Translations under genes and position numbers: made by a program | Part shown: positions 54,543 to 63,839 of the stretch, in pieces | How the letters are laid out: every line of letters starts with the position of its first letter | Position numbering within the stretch: position 1 is the first letter of the stretch | Notes under the pieces: model-generated | Databases searched by the model: none | What the model was told of the DNA's origin: nothing | The model's input: the letters and a program-made list of their open reading frames with translations, nothing else | Assembly (NCBI RefSeq): GCF_011493005.1 | Contig: NZ_CP049158.1 | Span: 1,674,001-1,738,000 of the forward strand | Source: Caballeronia sp. SBC1 | GTDB lineage: Bacteria; Pseudomonadota; Gammaproteobacteria; Burkholderiales; Burkholderiaceae | Length of the DNA stretch: 64,000 nt | Direction of reading: 5' to 3'

Positions 54543-54941
54543 GAATCGGGCACTGAAGAGAGAACGGCGAGGACAGCGCAAGGCGTTTTTCAAGTCGATG
54601 CGCTGCAACGTGATCGGCAATAGAGAGCAAGCATTGCGCCAGTGCGGAAAACACGGCCTCACGCGTGGCTGAGGCTTTTGCAGCGTCCGCTTCATGCGGG
54701 CATCGCCCCGCAACGGTCACACGGCGCGTGTAAAAACCAACCCGACAACACGTAGTTATTGCGTGATCATCCAATTCCCGGGGTGGTTTCAGCGTGATAT
54801 CGAAGACATAGGTACAGTCGATACCAGGGTCTCACGCGAAATATTGTTAGCCGTGAATCTCCCCGCGGCTTTCGCCGGACAGCGCGTGAAAAGGCACATT
54901 TGGGGTCGCTTGGGGTCGTTTAGCCACACGACCGCCGTGAA

Positions 54942-55031
54942 GATGCAGGTCCTTGCATCAGGACAGGGGGCCGTCGTGCGCGCTTCTTGCTCACCCAAAG
55001 GCTTTGCTCCCCCGGTCGCGCGGCCCCTGTC
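54942..55031. other. Hairpin-rich stretch in the gap before egtD
   Basis: The 596-bp gap (54543-55138) has no gene I can support. It contains GATGCA-N6-TGCATC (54942-54959) and a wider inverted pair GACAGGGGGCCG (54962-54973) / CGGCCCCTGTC (55021-55031) with one unpaired base, so a structured RNA or regulatory region is possible. Confidence 0.35.
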
Positions 55032-55138
55032 ACGGCCGGAACGCTGATCGACCCATTCTCGCCGTGTTTTTCGACGCGTAGTTCTCGTCATGGATAACCC
55101 GCCGCGCGCGCTGCGCCGCGGCAACATGGAGACGTCTC

Positions 55139-56119
55139 ATGCCTCAAGCCACGACGCAGGCCGTTCAGTCGCCGCACTTTTCGTCCCCGTTCGCCGCAGC
55201 CGTTCACGAAGGTCTCACGCACGCGCCGCAAAAAGAATTGCCATCGATGTATTTGTACGACGAGGTCGGCTCCGCCTTGTTCGAAGTCATCACCGCGTTG
55301 CCGGAGTACGGTGTAACGCGTGCTGAAGAACGTGTATTGAATGCGCATGCCGCCGATATCGTGGCCGCGTTGCCGCGAAATGTGACTGTTGCAGAACTCG
55401 GCAGCGGCAGCGGCCGGAAGACGCGGCGAATCCTGGAGGCGCTGTGCAAAAAGCGGCCGACCGAATACTGTCCCATCGAAATTTCGCCTACCGCGTTGCA
55501 ATTGTGCAGGCGGGAGCTGGGCGATATAGAACGGATTTCGATCGTGGGCTACGAGCGCGATTATCTGGCCGGGCTGGCGGAAGTCAGTGCCAACCGAAAA
55601 GAGGGCGAGGTTCTACTGGTGCTGTTTCTCGGCAGCACGATCGGAAACTTTGCGCGGCTGGCAGCCACGCGGTTTTTGAAGTCGATTCGCGGCATGCTGA
55701 AGCCGGGCGATTCGTTGTTGCTGGGGATGGACTTGCTCAAGCCGCTGGATGTGCTGATTGCGGCGTACGACGATCCTATTGGCGTAACGGCCGCGTTTAA
55801 CCTGAATCTGCTTGCACGGGTCAATCGCGAACTGGACGCGGACATTCCGCTGGACGCGTTCGAGCATCTTGCGCGCTTTAATCCCGATGCCCGCAGCGTG
55901 GAAATGCATTTGCGCGCGAAGCGTCCGGTGAGAGCAACCATTCGCGCGGCGAAATTGAGCGTGGAATTCCGCCAGGGGGAGACGATCTGGACGGAGAGCA
56001 GCCACAAATATCTCCCCGGAGAGGTGGGGCCGTTGGCGGCGGACGCGGGATTCGAATGCACGCGGCAGTGGCTGGATGACGAATGGGGATTTGCCGAGAG
56101 TTTGCTGGTAGCAAAGTAG
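55139..56119 (+). CDS. egtD: L-histidine N-alpha-methyltransferase EgtD
   Basis: A 326-aa SAM-dependent methyltransferase that trimethylates histidine to hercynine, the first step of ergothioneine synthesis. Features: KELPSMYLYDEVGSALFEVI (family N-terminal signature), SAM motif VAELGSGSGRKT (about residue 85), LFLGSTIGNF, and the C-terminal IWTESSHKYLP. The GGAG site lies before ATG 55139. No egtB, egtC or egtE homologue is adjacent, so either the pathway is scattered or the product is used differently. Acylphosphatase follows convergently. Confidence 0.93.
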   Translation: MPQATTQAVQSPHFSSPFAAAVHEGLTHAPQKELPSMYLYDEVGSALFEVITALPEYGVTRAEERVLNAHAADIVAALPRNVTVAELGSGSGRKTRRILEALCKKRPTEYCPIEISPTALQLCRRELGDIERISIVGYERDYLAGLAEVSANRKEGEVLLVLFLGSTIGNFARLAATRFLKSIRGMLKPGDSLLLGMDLLKPLDVLIAAYDDPIGVTAAFNLNLLARVNRELDADIPLDAFEHLARFNPDARSVEMHLRAKRPVRATIRAAKLSVEFRQGETIWTESSHKYLPGEVGPLAADAGFECTRQWLDDEWGFAESLLVAK

Positions 56120-56271
56120 CGAGGTTCGTTACTCGCGATGGACGTGGAGCAGGCGCTGAAGGCCGCGCCCCGGGCATGTTTGAGGCCCGGGAATCTCGCG
56201 TTGCCGGTCTGTCAAGGCGATCGAGCCTGTCGCGCCGTAGGACGCGCTGCCGCCGGCATGCGTACCCCCTT

Positions 56272-56568
56272 TCAGTGCTGCTCAAACCGCTCGAACCGCT
56301 TCTCGATATACCGCTCCTCGCTGACCAGATCCGTGACTCGCGCATGCGGCGGCCCCCGGCGCAGCCATTCGAGCATCAGGTCGACCTGGTTCGCCGGTCC
56401 CTGGATCATCGCTTCAACCGATCCGTCCTCCAGGTTGGCTACCCAGCCGCGAACACCCAGCGCATGCGCCCGACGCACCGTCGCATGGCGGAACCCCACG
56501 CCCTGCACCAACCCCTTCACGTGCACGTAATACGTCTCTATTCGAATATCCAGGTCTGGACTCGGCAT
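56272..56568 (-). CDS. acyP: Acylphosphatase
   Basis: A 98-aa enzyme hydrolysing acyl phosphates such as carbamoyl or 1,3-bisphosphoglycerate phosphate. The catalytic motif GLVQGVGFRHATVRRA (Arg in GFR, about residue 27) and the Asn in GWVANLEDGSVEA are intact. Length and fold are typical. It is monocistronic between egtD and the kinase operon. Confidence 0.95.
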   Translation of the reverse strand: MPSPDLDIRIETYYVHVKGLVQGVGFRHATVRRAHALGVRGWVANLEDGSVEAMIQGPANQVDLMLEWLRRGPPHARVTDLVSEERYIEKRFERFEQH

Positions 56569-56755
56569 GTTTGCTTCTCCCGATTAGTGCTGATTCGTCA
56601 CGCCGCCAGATTTGTGCCGAAGGCACACCCCGGCAAACGCCATCAGGCCGCATTTTAGACAAGACCAGAAAAACCGGCAGTGCGCATGAGATTGCTGACC
56701 TCACGCAGCCCGAAAGGCATCGGACGCTGCAACAATCAACGCACCGCTTCGCCTC

Positions 56756-57949
56756 TCACCCCAACCGAAACGGCTGTGCACCCTCGGCCATCTCTCCACC
56801 CACCCGCCGCGCCACCGCCTCGCGCGGCAGCGTTACTTCGAATACCGTGCCGCTCTCCGCGTCGGAGCTCACTTCCACCCGCCCGCCATGCATCTGCGCA
56901 ATCTCGCGCGTGATGTAGAGCCCAAGTCCCAGGCCGCCCGTTTCCTGCTGCGACCTCCCAGACCGATACGGCGCGAAAATGGTCGGCAATACTTCAACGG
57001 GAATCTCGCCCGCGTTCTGCACACTGATCAGAACGTCGTCGGCAGCCTCGCCGTTCAGACGCACCTGAATGGCCGAGCCGTCACGCCCATGAGTCAGCGC
57101 GTTGCCGATCAAATTCGAAAACACCTGCGACAACAGATCGCCATCGCCCTGCAATAACGTATCGCCATCGCGGAAAATGAAGATGCGGCCCTTGCCCACC
57201 CGCGCCTCGTATTCTTCAACAATATTTTTCGCCAGTGTCATCAACTCCACCGCCCGCGGCTGCAGCGTCACTCGCCCGCCGCGCAGCCGCGCGAGATTGA
57301 GCAACTGGTCGACCATGCGCACCATCCGCATGCCGCTGCTCTTGATACGCGTGCCGATATTCGCCACGTTCTCATCCGGCACGAAGCGCGCAAGATATTC
57401 CGCCGACGCAATCACCGCCGACAACGGCGTACGCAGATCGTGGCCGAGCACAGCCATAAGCATTTCGTTGGCGTCGAGGAGTTGCTGGACAGTCGCGAGT
57501 TGCGTGGCGAGCTGCTGCTTCTGTTTCTCGATCTGGATGAACACATCCACCTTCGAATTCAGGATGCGCGAGTCGTACGGCTTGTACAGGAAGTCCACCG
57601 CGCCCGCTTCATAACCGCGAAACGTGCGCCCGGTGTCCTGCGCGGTCGCGGTCAGGAAGATGATCGGCACATGCGCGGTACGCGGGCTGCCTCGCATCAG
57701 TTCAGCCAGTTCGAAGCCATCCATGCCGGGCATGTTGACATCGAGAATGGCGAGCGCGACTTCGTGCTTGAGCAGCAGTTCGAGCGCGGCCGGCCCGGAG
57801 GCTGCCGCGAGCACCGAGATGTCCGGCCGCGCGAGCGAGGCTTCCAGCGCAGTGATGTTGTTCTGCACGTCGTCCACGATCAGAACGTAAATGGGCTGCC
57901 TGAGCGGCTGCCTGACCGGTTGCCCGAGCGGTTGCCTGATGTGTTCCAT
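56756..57949 (-). CDS. Receiver-histidine kinase fusion (response regulator at N-terminus)
   Basis: A 397-aa protein with a receiver at residues ~18-135 (LIVDDVQNN, phospho-Asp in LAILDVNMPGMDG about 75, LYKPYD). It is followed by a coiled coil and a kinase with H-box LGHDLRTPLSAVIASAEYLA (about 180) and ATPase motifs (NLIGNALTHG, GLGLGLYITREIA). The N-terminus has a short repeat (QPLGQPVRQPLRQP) encoded by repetitive DNA at 57897-57942. It is last gene of the kinase-CheR-CheB operon, 21 bp after cheB. Confidence 0.9.
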   Translation of the reverse strand: MEHIRQPLGQPVRQPLRQPIYVLIVDDVQNNITALEASLARPDISVLAAASGPAALELLLKHEVALAILDVNMPGMDGFELAELMRGSPRTAHVPIIFLTATAQDTGRTFRGYEAGAVDFLYKPYDSRILNSKVDVFIQIEKQKQQLATQLATVQQLLDANEMLMAVLGHDLRTPLSAVIASAEYLARFVPDENVANIGTRIKSSGMRMVRMVDQLLNLARLRGGRVTLQPRAVELMTLAKNIVEEYEARVGKGRIFIFRDGDTLLQGDGDLLSQVFSNLIGNALTHGRDGSAIQVRLNGEAADDVLISVQNAGEIPVEVLPTIFAPYRSGRSQQETGGLGLGLYITREIAQMHGGRVEVSSDAESGTVFEVTLPREAVARRVGGEMAEGAQPFRLG

Positions 57950-57970
57950 TAGCGGAGTTCCATTAGCGTG

Positions 57971-58591
57971 TCAGCTCCAAGTCAACCGGTTTCGCGGCGG
58001 GTGCCCGCAGCCGTGCTGCGCCAGGCGAGCGGCCATGACGTCGAGCGTCAGAATGTCGTGCACGCCGCCGCGCGCGATGGCGCCGAGCGGCATGGCGTCG
58101 GCCACCGCGGTATGCGGGTCTTGCACCCAGCAGCGCCCGCCTGCCCGCGAGATTGCGACCAGCCCGCGCGCGCCGTCGTCGTTGGCACCAGAGAGCACGA
58201 CGCCGAGCAGCGTATCGGCAAAACACAGTGCCGCCGATTCAAACAACACATCCACCGATGGCCGCGAGAATCGCACGGGCGGATCGACGGAAAGGGAGAT
58301 CGAGTGGTCGGGCTCAACCAGCATGTGATACCCCGGCGGCGCAAGATAGATCGTGCCGCCGACGATCTCGTCCTTGTCGTCGGGCTCGACGACCGGCAGC
58401 CGGCAGCGCGCGGAAAACAACGCGGGCAGCAGGCTGGGTTGCTCACTTCTGACATGCACGACAACCAGCACGGCCGGGCGGAAATCGGCCGGTAGCGCGG
58501 GCAGAATGTGGTTCAACGCTTCGATGCCACCCGCCGATGCCCCAATCACGATGGCTTCGATTGCATCCAGGGAATATGTCGACGGTGTCAT
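57971..58591 (-). CDS. CheB-type methylesterase (stand-alone, no receiver)
   Basis: A 206-aa catalytic CheB domain. The start is at ATG 58591, 2 bp after the cheR stop. Active-site elements: VIGASAGGIEALNHILPALP (nucleophilic Ser ~18), a His in VVVHVRSEQPSL (about 45) and the Asp region GVVLSGANDDGARGLVAIS. The usual N-terminal receiver is missing, so activity would not be controlled by direct phosphorylation. It is coupled to CheR upstream and a receiver-kinase downstream. Confidence 0.92.
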   Translation of the reverse strand: MTPSTYSLDAIEAIVIGASAGGIEALNHILPALPADFRPAVLVVVHVRSEQPSLLPALFSARCRLPVVEPDDKDEIVGGTIYLAPPGYHMLVEPDHSISLSVDPPVRFSRPSVDVLFESAALCFADTLLGVVLSGANDDGARGLVAISRAGGRCWVQDPHTAVADAMPLGAIARGGVHDILTLDVMAARLAQHGCGHPPRNRLTWS

Positions 58592-58593
58592 CG

Positions 58594-59436
58594 CTAGACC
58601 TTTTGATACAAACGCTCGCGCGCATCGAAATCGGCGAAGCTGTCTGCGTGTTTTGAGAACCGCAGACTCTCCTTGCTGCCGAGTCCGAGAAATCCGCGGC
58701 GCACCAGCGAATCGCTGAACAGACCCAGCGCACGGTCCTGCAGCGCACGGTCGAAATAGATCAGCACGTTGCGGCACGACACGAGATGCGCTTCGAGAAA
58801 CACGCTGTCGGTGGCGAGGCTGTGATCGGCGAACACCACGCGCGACTTGAGCGTCTGCGAAAATTTCGCCGCGCCGTAGGCCGCGTGATAGTAGTCGGAA
58901 AGCGAGCGTTTGCCGCCCGCCGCCAGATAATTCTGGCTGAAACTGGCCAGTCGATCCAGCGGATAAATTCCGTTCTCGGCCTGGCGCAAGGCGTCGGCGT
59001 TGATATCTGTGGCGTACAAAACCGTACGGTCCGCAATGTTCTCCTCGGCGAACAGAATGGCGAGTGACCACAGTTCCTCACCGCTGCTGCACCCCGCCAC
59101 CCACACCTTGATGGACGGATACGTCTGCAGGATCGGCACAACCTGTTCGCGAATGGCGCGGAAATACGGCGGATCGCGGAACATCTCGCTGACCTGCACC
59201 GTCAGGTACTGGAACAGGCGCGAGAACAACGTGGCGTCGCGGAGAATGCGCTCCTGCAACTGCGACAGCGTCGTAAAACCCAGGTCGTGCAGCGCCTGCG
59301 TCAGGCGCCGTCGAAGCGAACTCACCGAGTAATGGCGGAAGTCGTGCTGATACTTCAGATAAACGGCTTCGAGCAGCAGCTTCAACTCGATATCGAAGAT
59401 CGCCTCTTCCGTGTTTTTCAGGTTTCGATGCGGCAT
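58594..59436 (-). CDS. CheR-type protein methyltransferase
   Basis: A 280-aa SAM-dependent methyltransferase. It has the helical CheR N-domain (FRHYSVSSLRRRLTQAL), the EMFRDPPYF motif, the SAM-binding VWVAGCSSGEELWSLAI (about residue 112) and VLYATDINADALRQAENGIYP. The C-terminal SCRNVLIYFD is present. It lies 12 bp after the large hybrid kinase gene. With no chemoreceptor in the cluster, it probably methylates a non-chemotaxis sensor or the kinase assembly itself. Substrate inference only. Confidence 0.93.
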   Translation of the reverse strand: MPHRNLKNTEEAIFDIELKLLLEAVYLKYQHDFRHYSVSSLRRRLTQALHDLGFTTLSQLQERILRDATLFSRLFQYLTVQVSEMFRDPPYFRAIREQVVPILQTYPSIKVWVAGCSSGEELWSLAILFAEENIADRTVLYATDINADALRQAENGIYPLDRLASFSQNYLAAGGKRSLSDYYHAAYGAAKFSQTLKSRVVFADHSLATDSVFLEAHLVSCRNVLIYFDRALQDRALGLFSDSLVRRGFLGLGSKESLRFSKHADSFADFDARERLYQKV

Positions 59437-59448
59437 GGCGGATCGTGG

Positions 59449-62400
59449 CTACCGTTGGCGCAACCAGACTCGACACAGCGACACCAGCTTGTCGACGTCG
59501 ATCGGCTTCGAAATATAGTCGTCCGCCCCTGCTTCCAGGCACTTCTGGCGATCGCTCGCCATTGCTTTCGCGGTCAGTGCGATGATCGGCAGCCGTGCAT
59601 GATCGGGGTTCTTACGGATCTCGGTCATGGCGGCGAACCCGTCCATTTCCGGCATCATGATGTCCATCAGCACGAGGTCGATATCCGGATGGCGGGCGAG
59701 CGAATCCAGCGCTTCGCGGCCATTACGCGCGATTTCCAGCTTCGCCCCCAGCGGCTCGATCACATGCGACAACGCGAAGATATTGCGGACATCGTCTTCC
59801 GCCAGCAGGATCGTACGGCCTTCGAATACGTCGTCACGCTGACGCGCCGCGCGCAGCATGCGCTGCTGTTCGGGCGGCAACGCGCTTTCCACGCTGTGCA
59901 GGAACAGCGTCACTTCGTCCACCAGCCGTTCCGGCGACTTCGCGCCCTTGATGATGATCGACTTGGAATAGCGGCGCAGACGCTGCTCCTCGTCCGGCGA
60001 CAACACGCGCCCCGTGTACACGATCACGGGCGGCGACGCATGCTCCTGCGACGTCGATACCCGTTCCAGCAAGTCGTACCCCGAACCATCCGGCAAGGCC
60101 AGGTCCATCACGATGCAGTCGAAAGTCGAGCGGTTCAAGTGCTCGAGCGCTTGCGCAATCGTCCCGGCTTCCACGATCTCGACCGTCGCGCTTTTCAACA
60201 ACGCGTGGATGCTTTGCCGCAGCGTGGGGTCATCCTCGACCACCAGCACGCGCCGCGTGCCTTGCGCCGAGCGCGCTTCGAGCTTGCGGATGGCCGCGGC
60301 AAGCGTGTCGCGTGCGCTCGGTTTGAGCGTGTACCCGATCGCGCCGAGATGCAGCGCGACATCGGCATGATCCGTCGACGAGACGATGTGAATCGGGATG
60401 TGGCGCGTGAGCGGATCGTGCTTGAGCCATTCGAGCACGGTCAGCCCCGACTGATCGGGCAAGCCGACATCGAGCAAGATGCCGTTCGGCTGCAGGTCGC
60501 GGGCCAGTTCCACGCCTTGTGTCGCCGTGGTCGCGTGCACGAAGTCGAATTCGAGTTCATGCGCGAGGTCGTGCAGGATATGCGCGAAACGCAAGTCGTC
60601 TTCGATCGCCAAGATCACGCGGTCCGGGCGCTTGCGGTTGGCGCGATCGTCGGCAATAGGCCGCGGCGCCGGGTAGTTCGCAATCGGCGCGCGCCAGGAC
60701 GAAGGCTCAAGAGAAGAGGAAGAGGCCATTGCCGCGAGGTGCGCGGGCGCGTGGGTCTGCACGACGGCAGCGCTCGGAGACGTGTGCGCCGCGCCGTTCA
60801 CCAGGGCTGGCTCCGGCTCGCTCATATGCCCGATCACATCAAGTTTCGCGGTGACCGTGCCTTCGCGAACGGTCAGCGGGAGCGTGACCGAAAACACGCT
60901 GCCTTTGCCTGGCTCGCTCGAGACACTCACTGAACCGCCCAGCAATCGCGAGAATTCCCGCGATATCGACAAACCCAGACCGCTGCCGCCGTACTTGCGG
61001 CTGGTCGTGCCATCGGCTTGCTGGAACGCCTGGAAAATGAGGTCCTGCTTGTCACGGGCAATGCCGATGCCGGTATCGCGTACATCGAAGCGCAACGCGT
61101 TCTCATCGTTGCTTGCCTTGTGCACGGAGACCGTCACCTGGCCTTGGTCGGTGAACTTGAACGCGTTCGACAACAAGTTGCGCAGGACTTGCTGAAGCCG
61201 TTGATTATCGGTGACGAAATACTCCGGCACGCCTTCCGCGCGTTCGGTCACGAGCTTCAGGCGCTTCGAGTCCGCGATCGGCGCGAAGGATTGCCGCAAC
61301 GACTGCAACATCCCGTCGATAGCAACCGGCGCGAACTGCACGTCCATCTGCCCCGCTTCCACCTTCGACAAATCCAGGATGTCGTTGATGAGCGACAGCA
61401 GATCGCTGTTCGACGAATGAATGGTTGCGGCGTAACGCACCTGTTCGTCGGAGAGATTGCCGTGCTTGTTGTCCTGCAAAAGCTTCGCGAGGATCAGCGA
61501 ACTGTTGAGCGGCGTGCGCAACTCGTGCGACATGTTCGCGAGGAATTCGGACTTGTACTGGCTCGCGCGCGCAAGCGCCAGCGCGTTCGCCTCCAGTTCC
61601 TTTTGCGCGCGCACCAACTCCGTTTTCTGCCGCTCAAGGTGCTGCGTGTATTCCTCAAGATGCACGTTCGTCTGCTCGAGCTCGGCCTGCTGTGTTTCGA
61701 GCCGCGCCTGCGTTTCCATCAAGACCCGGCCGCGTTCCTCCAGCTCTTCATTCGATACCCGCAACTCTTCCTGCTGAACCTGCAATTCCTCGCTCTGCCG
61801 CTGCGTTTCCTCCAGCAAGTCAACCATCCGCGAGCGATACTGTGAAGAGCGCAACGCCATCCCCATGGCCTCAGCGGCGTTTTCGAGCAACTGGCGGGTA
61901 TCGTCCACCGCGTTTTCATCGCCGATAAAACCCACTTCCAGCACGCCGATCACTTCGCCATCGGCCATCATGGGCGCGACCACGCAGTGGGTCGCAGGCG
62001 CCGATGCCAGCGCCGAGCCCACTGTCAGGAAATCCGATCCCGCGCCCCGGATCTCGATCGCCCGCTTCTCGTCGAGTACTTGCCCGAGCAGCCCCTGGCC
62101 CCGTGCGATCCGCTGCGGCACGGCGTTTTCGGCAGGCAGCGCCCACGCTGCAATGCGCTCGAGCGCGTCGCCTTCACGGCTGTACAGCACGCCGACCTGC
62201 GCGCCCACGTACGGCACGAGCGAGCGGAGAATGCCGTTGCCGATTGCCGCGGGGTCGAGATCACCGCGCATCTGCAAGCCGATCTGGACTTCGCCCTGCT
62301 TGAGCCACGCGCTGCGTTGCAGGTTCAGCCGCGTTTTGATATAGAGATGCCCCACGCCGGCCAGCACGAACATCACGATCACGCCGATCACGCGGTTGAG

Positions 62401-62658
62401 CTGCAGCACGATCGGGCCGGTGAGCGCATCGGCATTCGTGAGGACATAAGCCGTGAACATCAGCACGGAGGCCGCGCCGGCAGTGATAAACGGCACGTTG
62501 GGCCGGTCGACCCACATGCAGAGCGCGACCGGCAGCATGTAGAACACCCAGATGGCGACGCGCAACGGCGTGAGCCAGTCGACCGCAAACACGATCAGGA
62601 GCAGCATCGCGGTCGCGAAGTACAGCCACACGGATCGATTTCGACTGTCTATGAACAT
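59449..62658 (-). CDS. Large membrane hybrid histidine kinase with GAF and three receivers
   Basis: A 1069-aa protein. Start taken at ATG 62658 (MFIDSRNRSVWLYFATAMLL). Four TM segments (~10-115) precede a GAF domain (~140-285, e.g. LVPYVGAQVGVLYSREGDAL) and a long coiled coil (~295-380). The kinase core has H-box MSHELRTPLNSSLILAKLL (about 395) and GGSGLGLSISREFS. Three receivers follow (VGLPDQSG, MDLALPDGSG and MDIMMPEMDG as phospho-sites). It is first gene of the operon with CheR, CheB and the receiver-kinase. Confidence 0.93.
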   Translation of the reverse strand: MFIDSRNRSVWLYFATAMLLLIVFAVDWLTPLRVAIWVFYMLPVALCMWVDRPNVPFITAGAASVLMFTAYVLTNADALTGPIVLQLNRVIGVIVMFVLAGVGHLYIKTRLNLQRSAWLKQGEVQIGLQMRGDLDPAAIGNGILRSLVPYVGAQVGVLYSREGDALERIAAWALPAENAVPQRIARGQGLLGQVLDEKRAIEIRGAGSDFLTVGSALASAPATHCVVAPMMADGEVIGVLEVGFIGDENAVDDTRQLLENAAEAMGMALRSSQYRSRMVDLLEETQRQSEELQVQQEELRVSNEELEERGRVLMETQARLETQQAELEQTNVHLEEYTQHLERQKTELVRAQKELEANALALARASQYKSEFLANMSHELRTPLNSSLILAKLLQDNKHGNLSDEQVRYAATIHSSNSDLLSLINDILDLSKVEAGQMDVQFAPVAIDGMLQSLRQSFAPIADSKRLKLVTERAEGVPEYFVTDNQRLQQVLRNLLSNAFKFTDQGQVTVSVHKASNDENALRFDVRDTGIGIARDKQDLIFQAFQQADGTTSRKYGGSGLGLSISREFSRLLGGSVSVSSEPGKGSVFSVTLPLTVREGTVTAKLDVIGHMSEPEPALVNGAAHTSPSAAVVQTHAPAHLAAMASSSSLEPSSWRAPIANYPAPRPIADDRANRKRPDRVILAIEDDLRFAHILHDLAHELEFDFVHATTATQGVELARDLQPNGILLDVGLPDQSGLTVLEWLKHDPLTRHIPIHIVSSTDHADVALHLGAIGYTLKPSARDTLAAAIRKLEARSAQGTRRVLVVEDDPTLRQSIHALLKSATVEIVEAGTIAQALEHLNRSTFDCIVMDLALPDGSGYDLLERVSTSQEHASPPVIVYTGRVLSPDEEQRLRRYSKSIIIKGAKSPERLVDEVTLFLHSVESALPPEQQRMLRAARQRDDVFEGRTILLAEDDVRNIFALSHVIEPLGAKLEIARNGREALDSLARHPDIDLVLMDIMMPEMDGFAAMTEIRKNPDHARLPIIALTAKAMASDRQKCLEAGADDYISKPIDVDKLVSLCRVWLRQR

Positions 62659-62816
62659 TGGCTGAAGACTTTTCTTTAAATTTGGGGTCTGGCGGACTGA
62701 AGCAGCACCGGACCATAGCACGAGCCGTAAGCCCTTGTCACATATGGGTTCTCGGCTGATCGTGACGCTTCGGAAGACGCGCAACTGTTACCTTTGCAAG
62801 ACAAAAAGAGGCAAAA

Positions 62817-63839
62817 ATGACTGACCCGTTAAGTGGATACGCCCGTGGACGCGTGCTCGTCACCGGCGCATCCGGATTCGTCGGATCGGCGGTGGCGCGC
62901 ATCGCGCGGGAACGCGGGTTCGATGTTCGCGTAGTCATACGCAAGACCAGTTCCCGGCAGAACCTCGAAGGACTGGACGCCGAAGTCGTAATCGGCGACA
63001 TGCGCGACGAAGCCTCCATGCGCGCCGCAATGAAGGGCGTTCGCTACCTGCTGCACGTTGCCGCCGATTACCGCATCTGGGCACGCGATCCTGGCGAGAT
63101 CGAGCGCGCGAATCTGGAAGGCACCGAGGCTACTATGCGCGCAGCGCTGGCGGAAGGCGTGGAGCGGATCGTGTACACGAGCAGCGTGGCAACGCTGAAG
63201 GTGAGTCCGGCGGGTGAGATCGTCGATGAAACGAAGCCTGCCCAAGCCCATCAGACCATTGGCGCATACAAACGCAGCAAGGTGCTGGCGGAACGCGCGG
63301 TCGAGCGCATGGTCGCGAATGACGGCTTGCCGGCGGTGATCGTGAACCCGTCCACGCCGATCGGTCCGCGCGACGTCAAGCCAACGCCAACCGGGCGAAT
63401 CATCGTGGAAGCGGCGACGGGCAAGATCCCCGCTTTCGTCGATACCGGCCTGAACCTCGTGCATGTGGACGACGTGGCGAACGGCCACTTTCTCGCGTTG
63501 GAGCGCGGGGTGATCGGTGAACGCTATATTCTCGGCGGCGAAAATCTGTCGCTGCAGCAAATGCTGGCGGATATTGCCGGGCTGGCCGGGCGCAAGCCGC
63601 CGACCATCAAGCTGCCACGCGGCCCGCTTTATCCGCTCGCGATCGGCGCGGAGCTTTACGCGAAGTTCAGTGGCAAGGAGCCGTTTGTTACTGTCGATGG
63701 ATTGAGGATGTCGAAGAACAAGATGTACTTCACGTCGGCGAAAGCGGAGCGGGAGCTGGGGTATAAGGCGCGGCCTTATGGCGAAGGCCTGAGTCACGCG
63801 CTGGACTGGTTCCGCGCGAACGGCTACCTGAAACGATAA
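62817..63839 (+). CDS. hpnA: Hopanoid-associated sugar epimerase HpnA
   Basis: A 340-aa extended SDR. The NAD-binding VLVTGASGFVGSAVARIARERG (about residue 14), HVAADYRIWARDP (a hallmark of HpnA), the active-site Tyr in GAYKRSKVLAERAV and VNPSTPIGPRDVKPTPTG are present. It is linked to hopanoid lipid metabolism in many Burkholderiaceae. The ATG at 62817 follows AAAGAGG. It is divergent from the kinase operon. Downstream (63840-64000) I see no terminator; an ATG at 63997 may begin the next gene. Confidence 0.92.
   Translation: MTDPLSGYARGRVLVTGASGFVGSAVARIARERGFDVRVVIRKTSSRQNLEGLDAEVVIGDMRDEASMRAAMKGVRYLLHVAADYRIWARDPGEIERANLEGTEATMRAALAEGVERIVYTSSVATLKVSPAGEIVDETKPAQAHQTIGAYKRSKVLAERAVERMVANDGLPAVIVNPSTPIGPRDVKPTPTGRIIVEAATGKIPAFVDTGLNLVHVDDVANGHFLALERGVIGERYILGGENLSLQQMLADIAGLAGRKPPTIKLPRGPLYPLAIGAELYAKFSGKEPFVTVDGLRMSKNKMYFTSAKAERELGYKARPYGEGLSHALDWFRANGYLKR

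Noticed and set aside
57971..59071. A long 366-aa frame covering cheB and part of cheR
   Set aside because: Only the last 206 residues are CheB; the rest is an out-of-frame reading of cheR without any recognisable sequence.
59287..60933. A 548-aa plus-strand frame opposite the large hybrid kinase
   Set aside because: High GC makes long antisense frames common; composition is His/Arg/Gln-biased and the minus strand holds a clear kinase.
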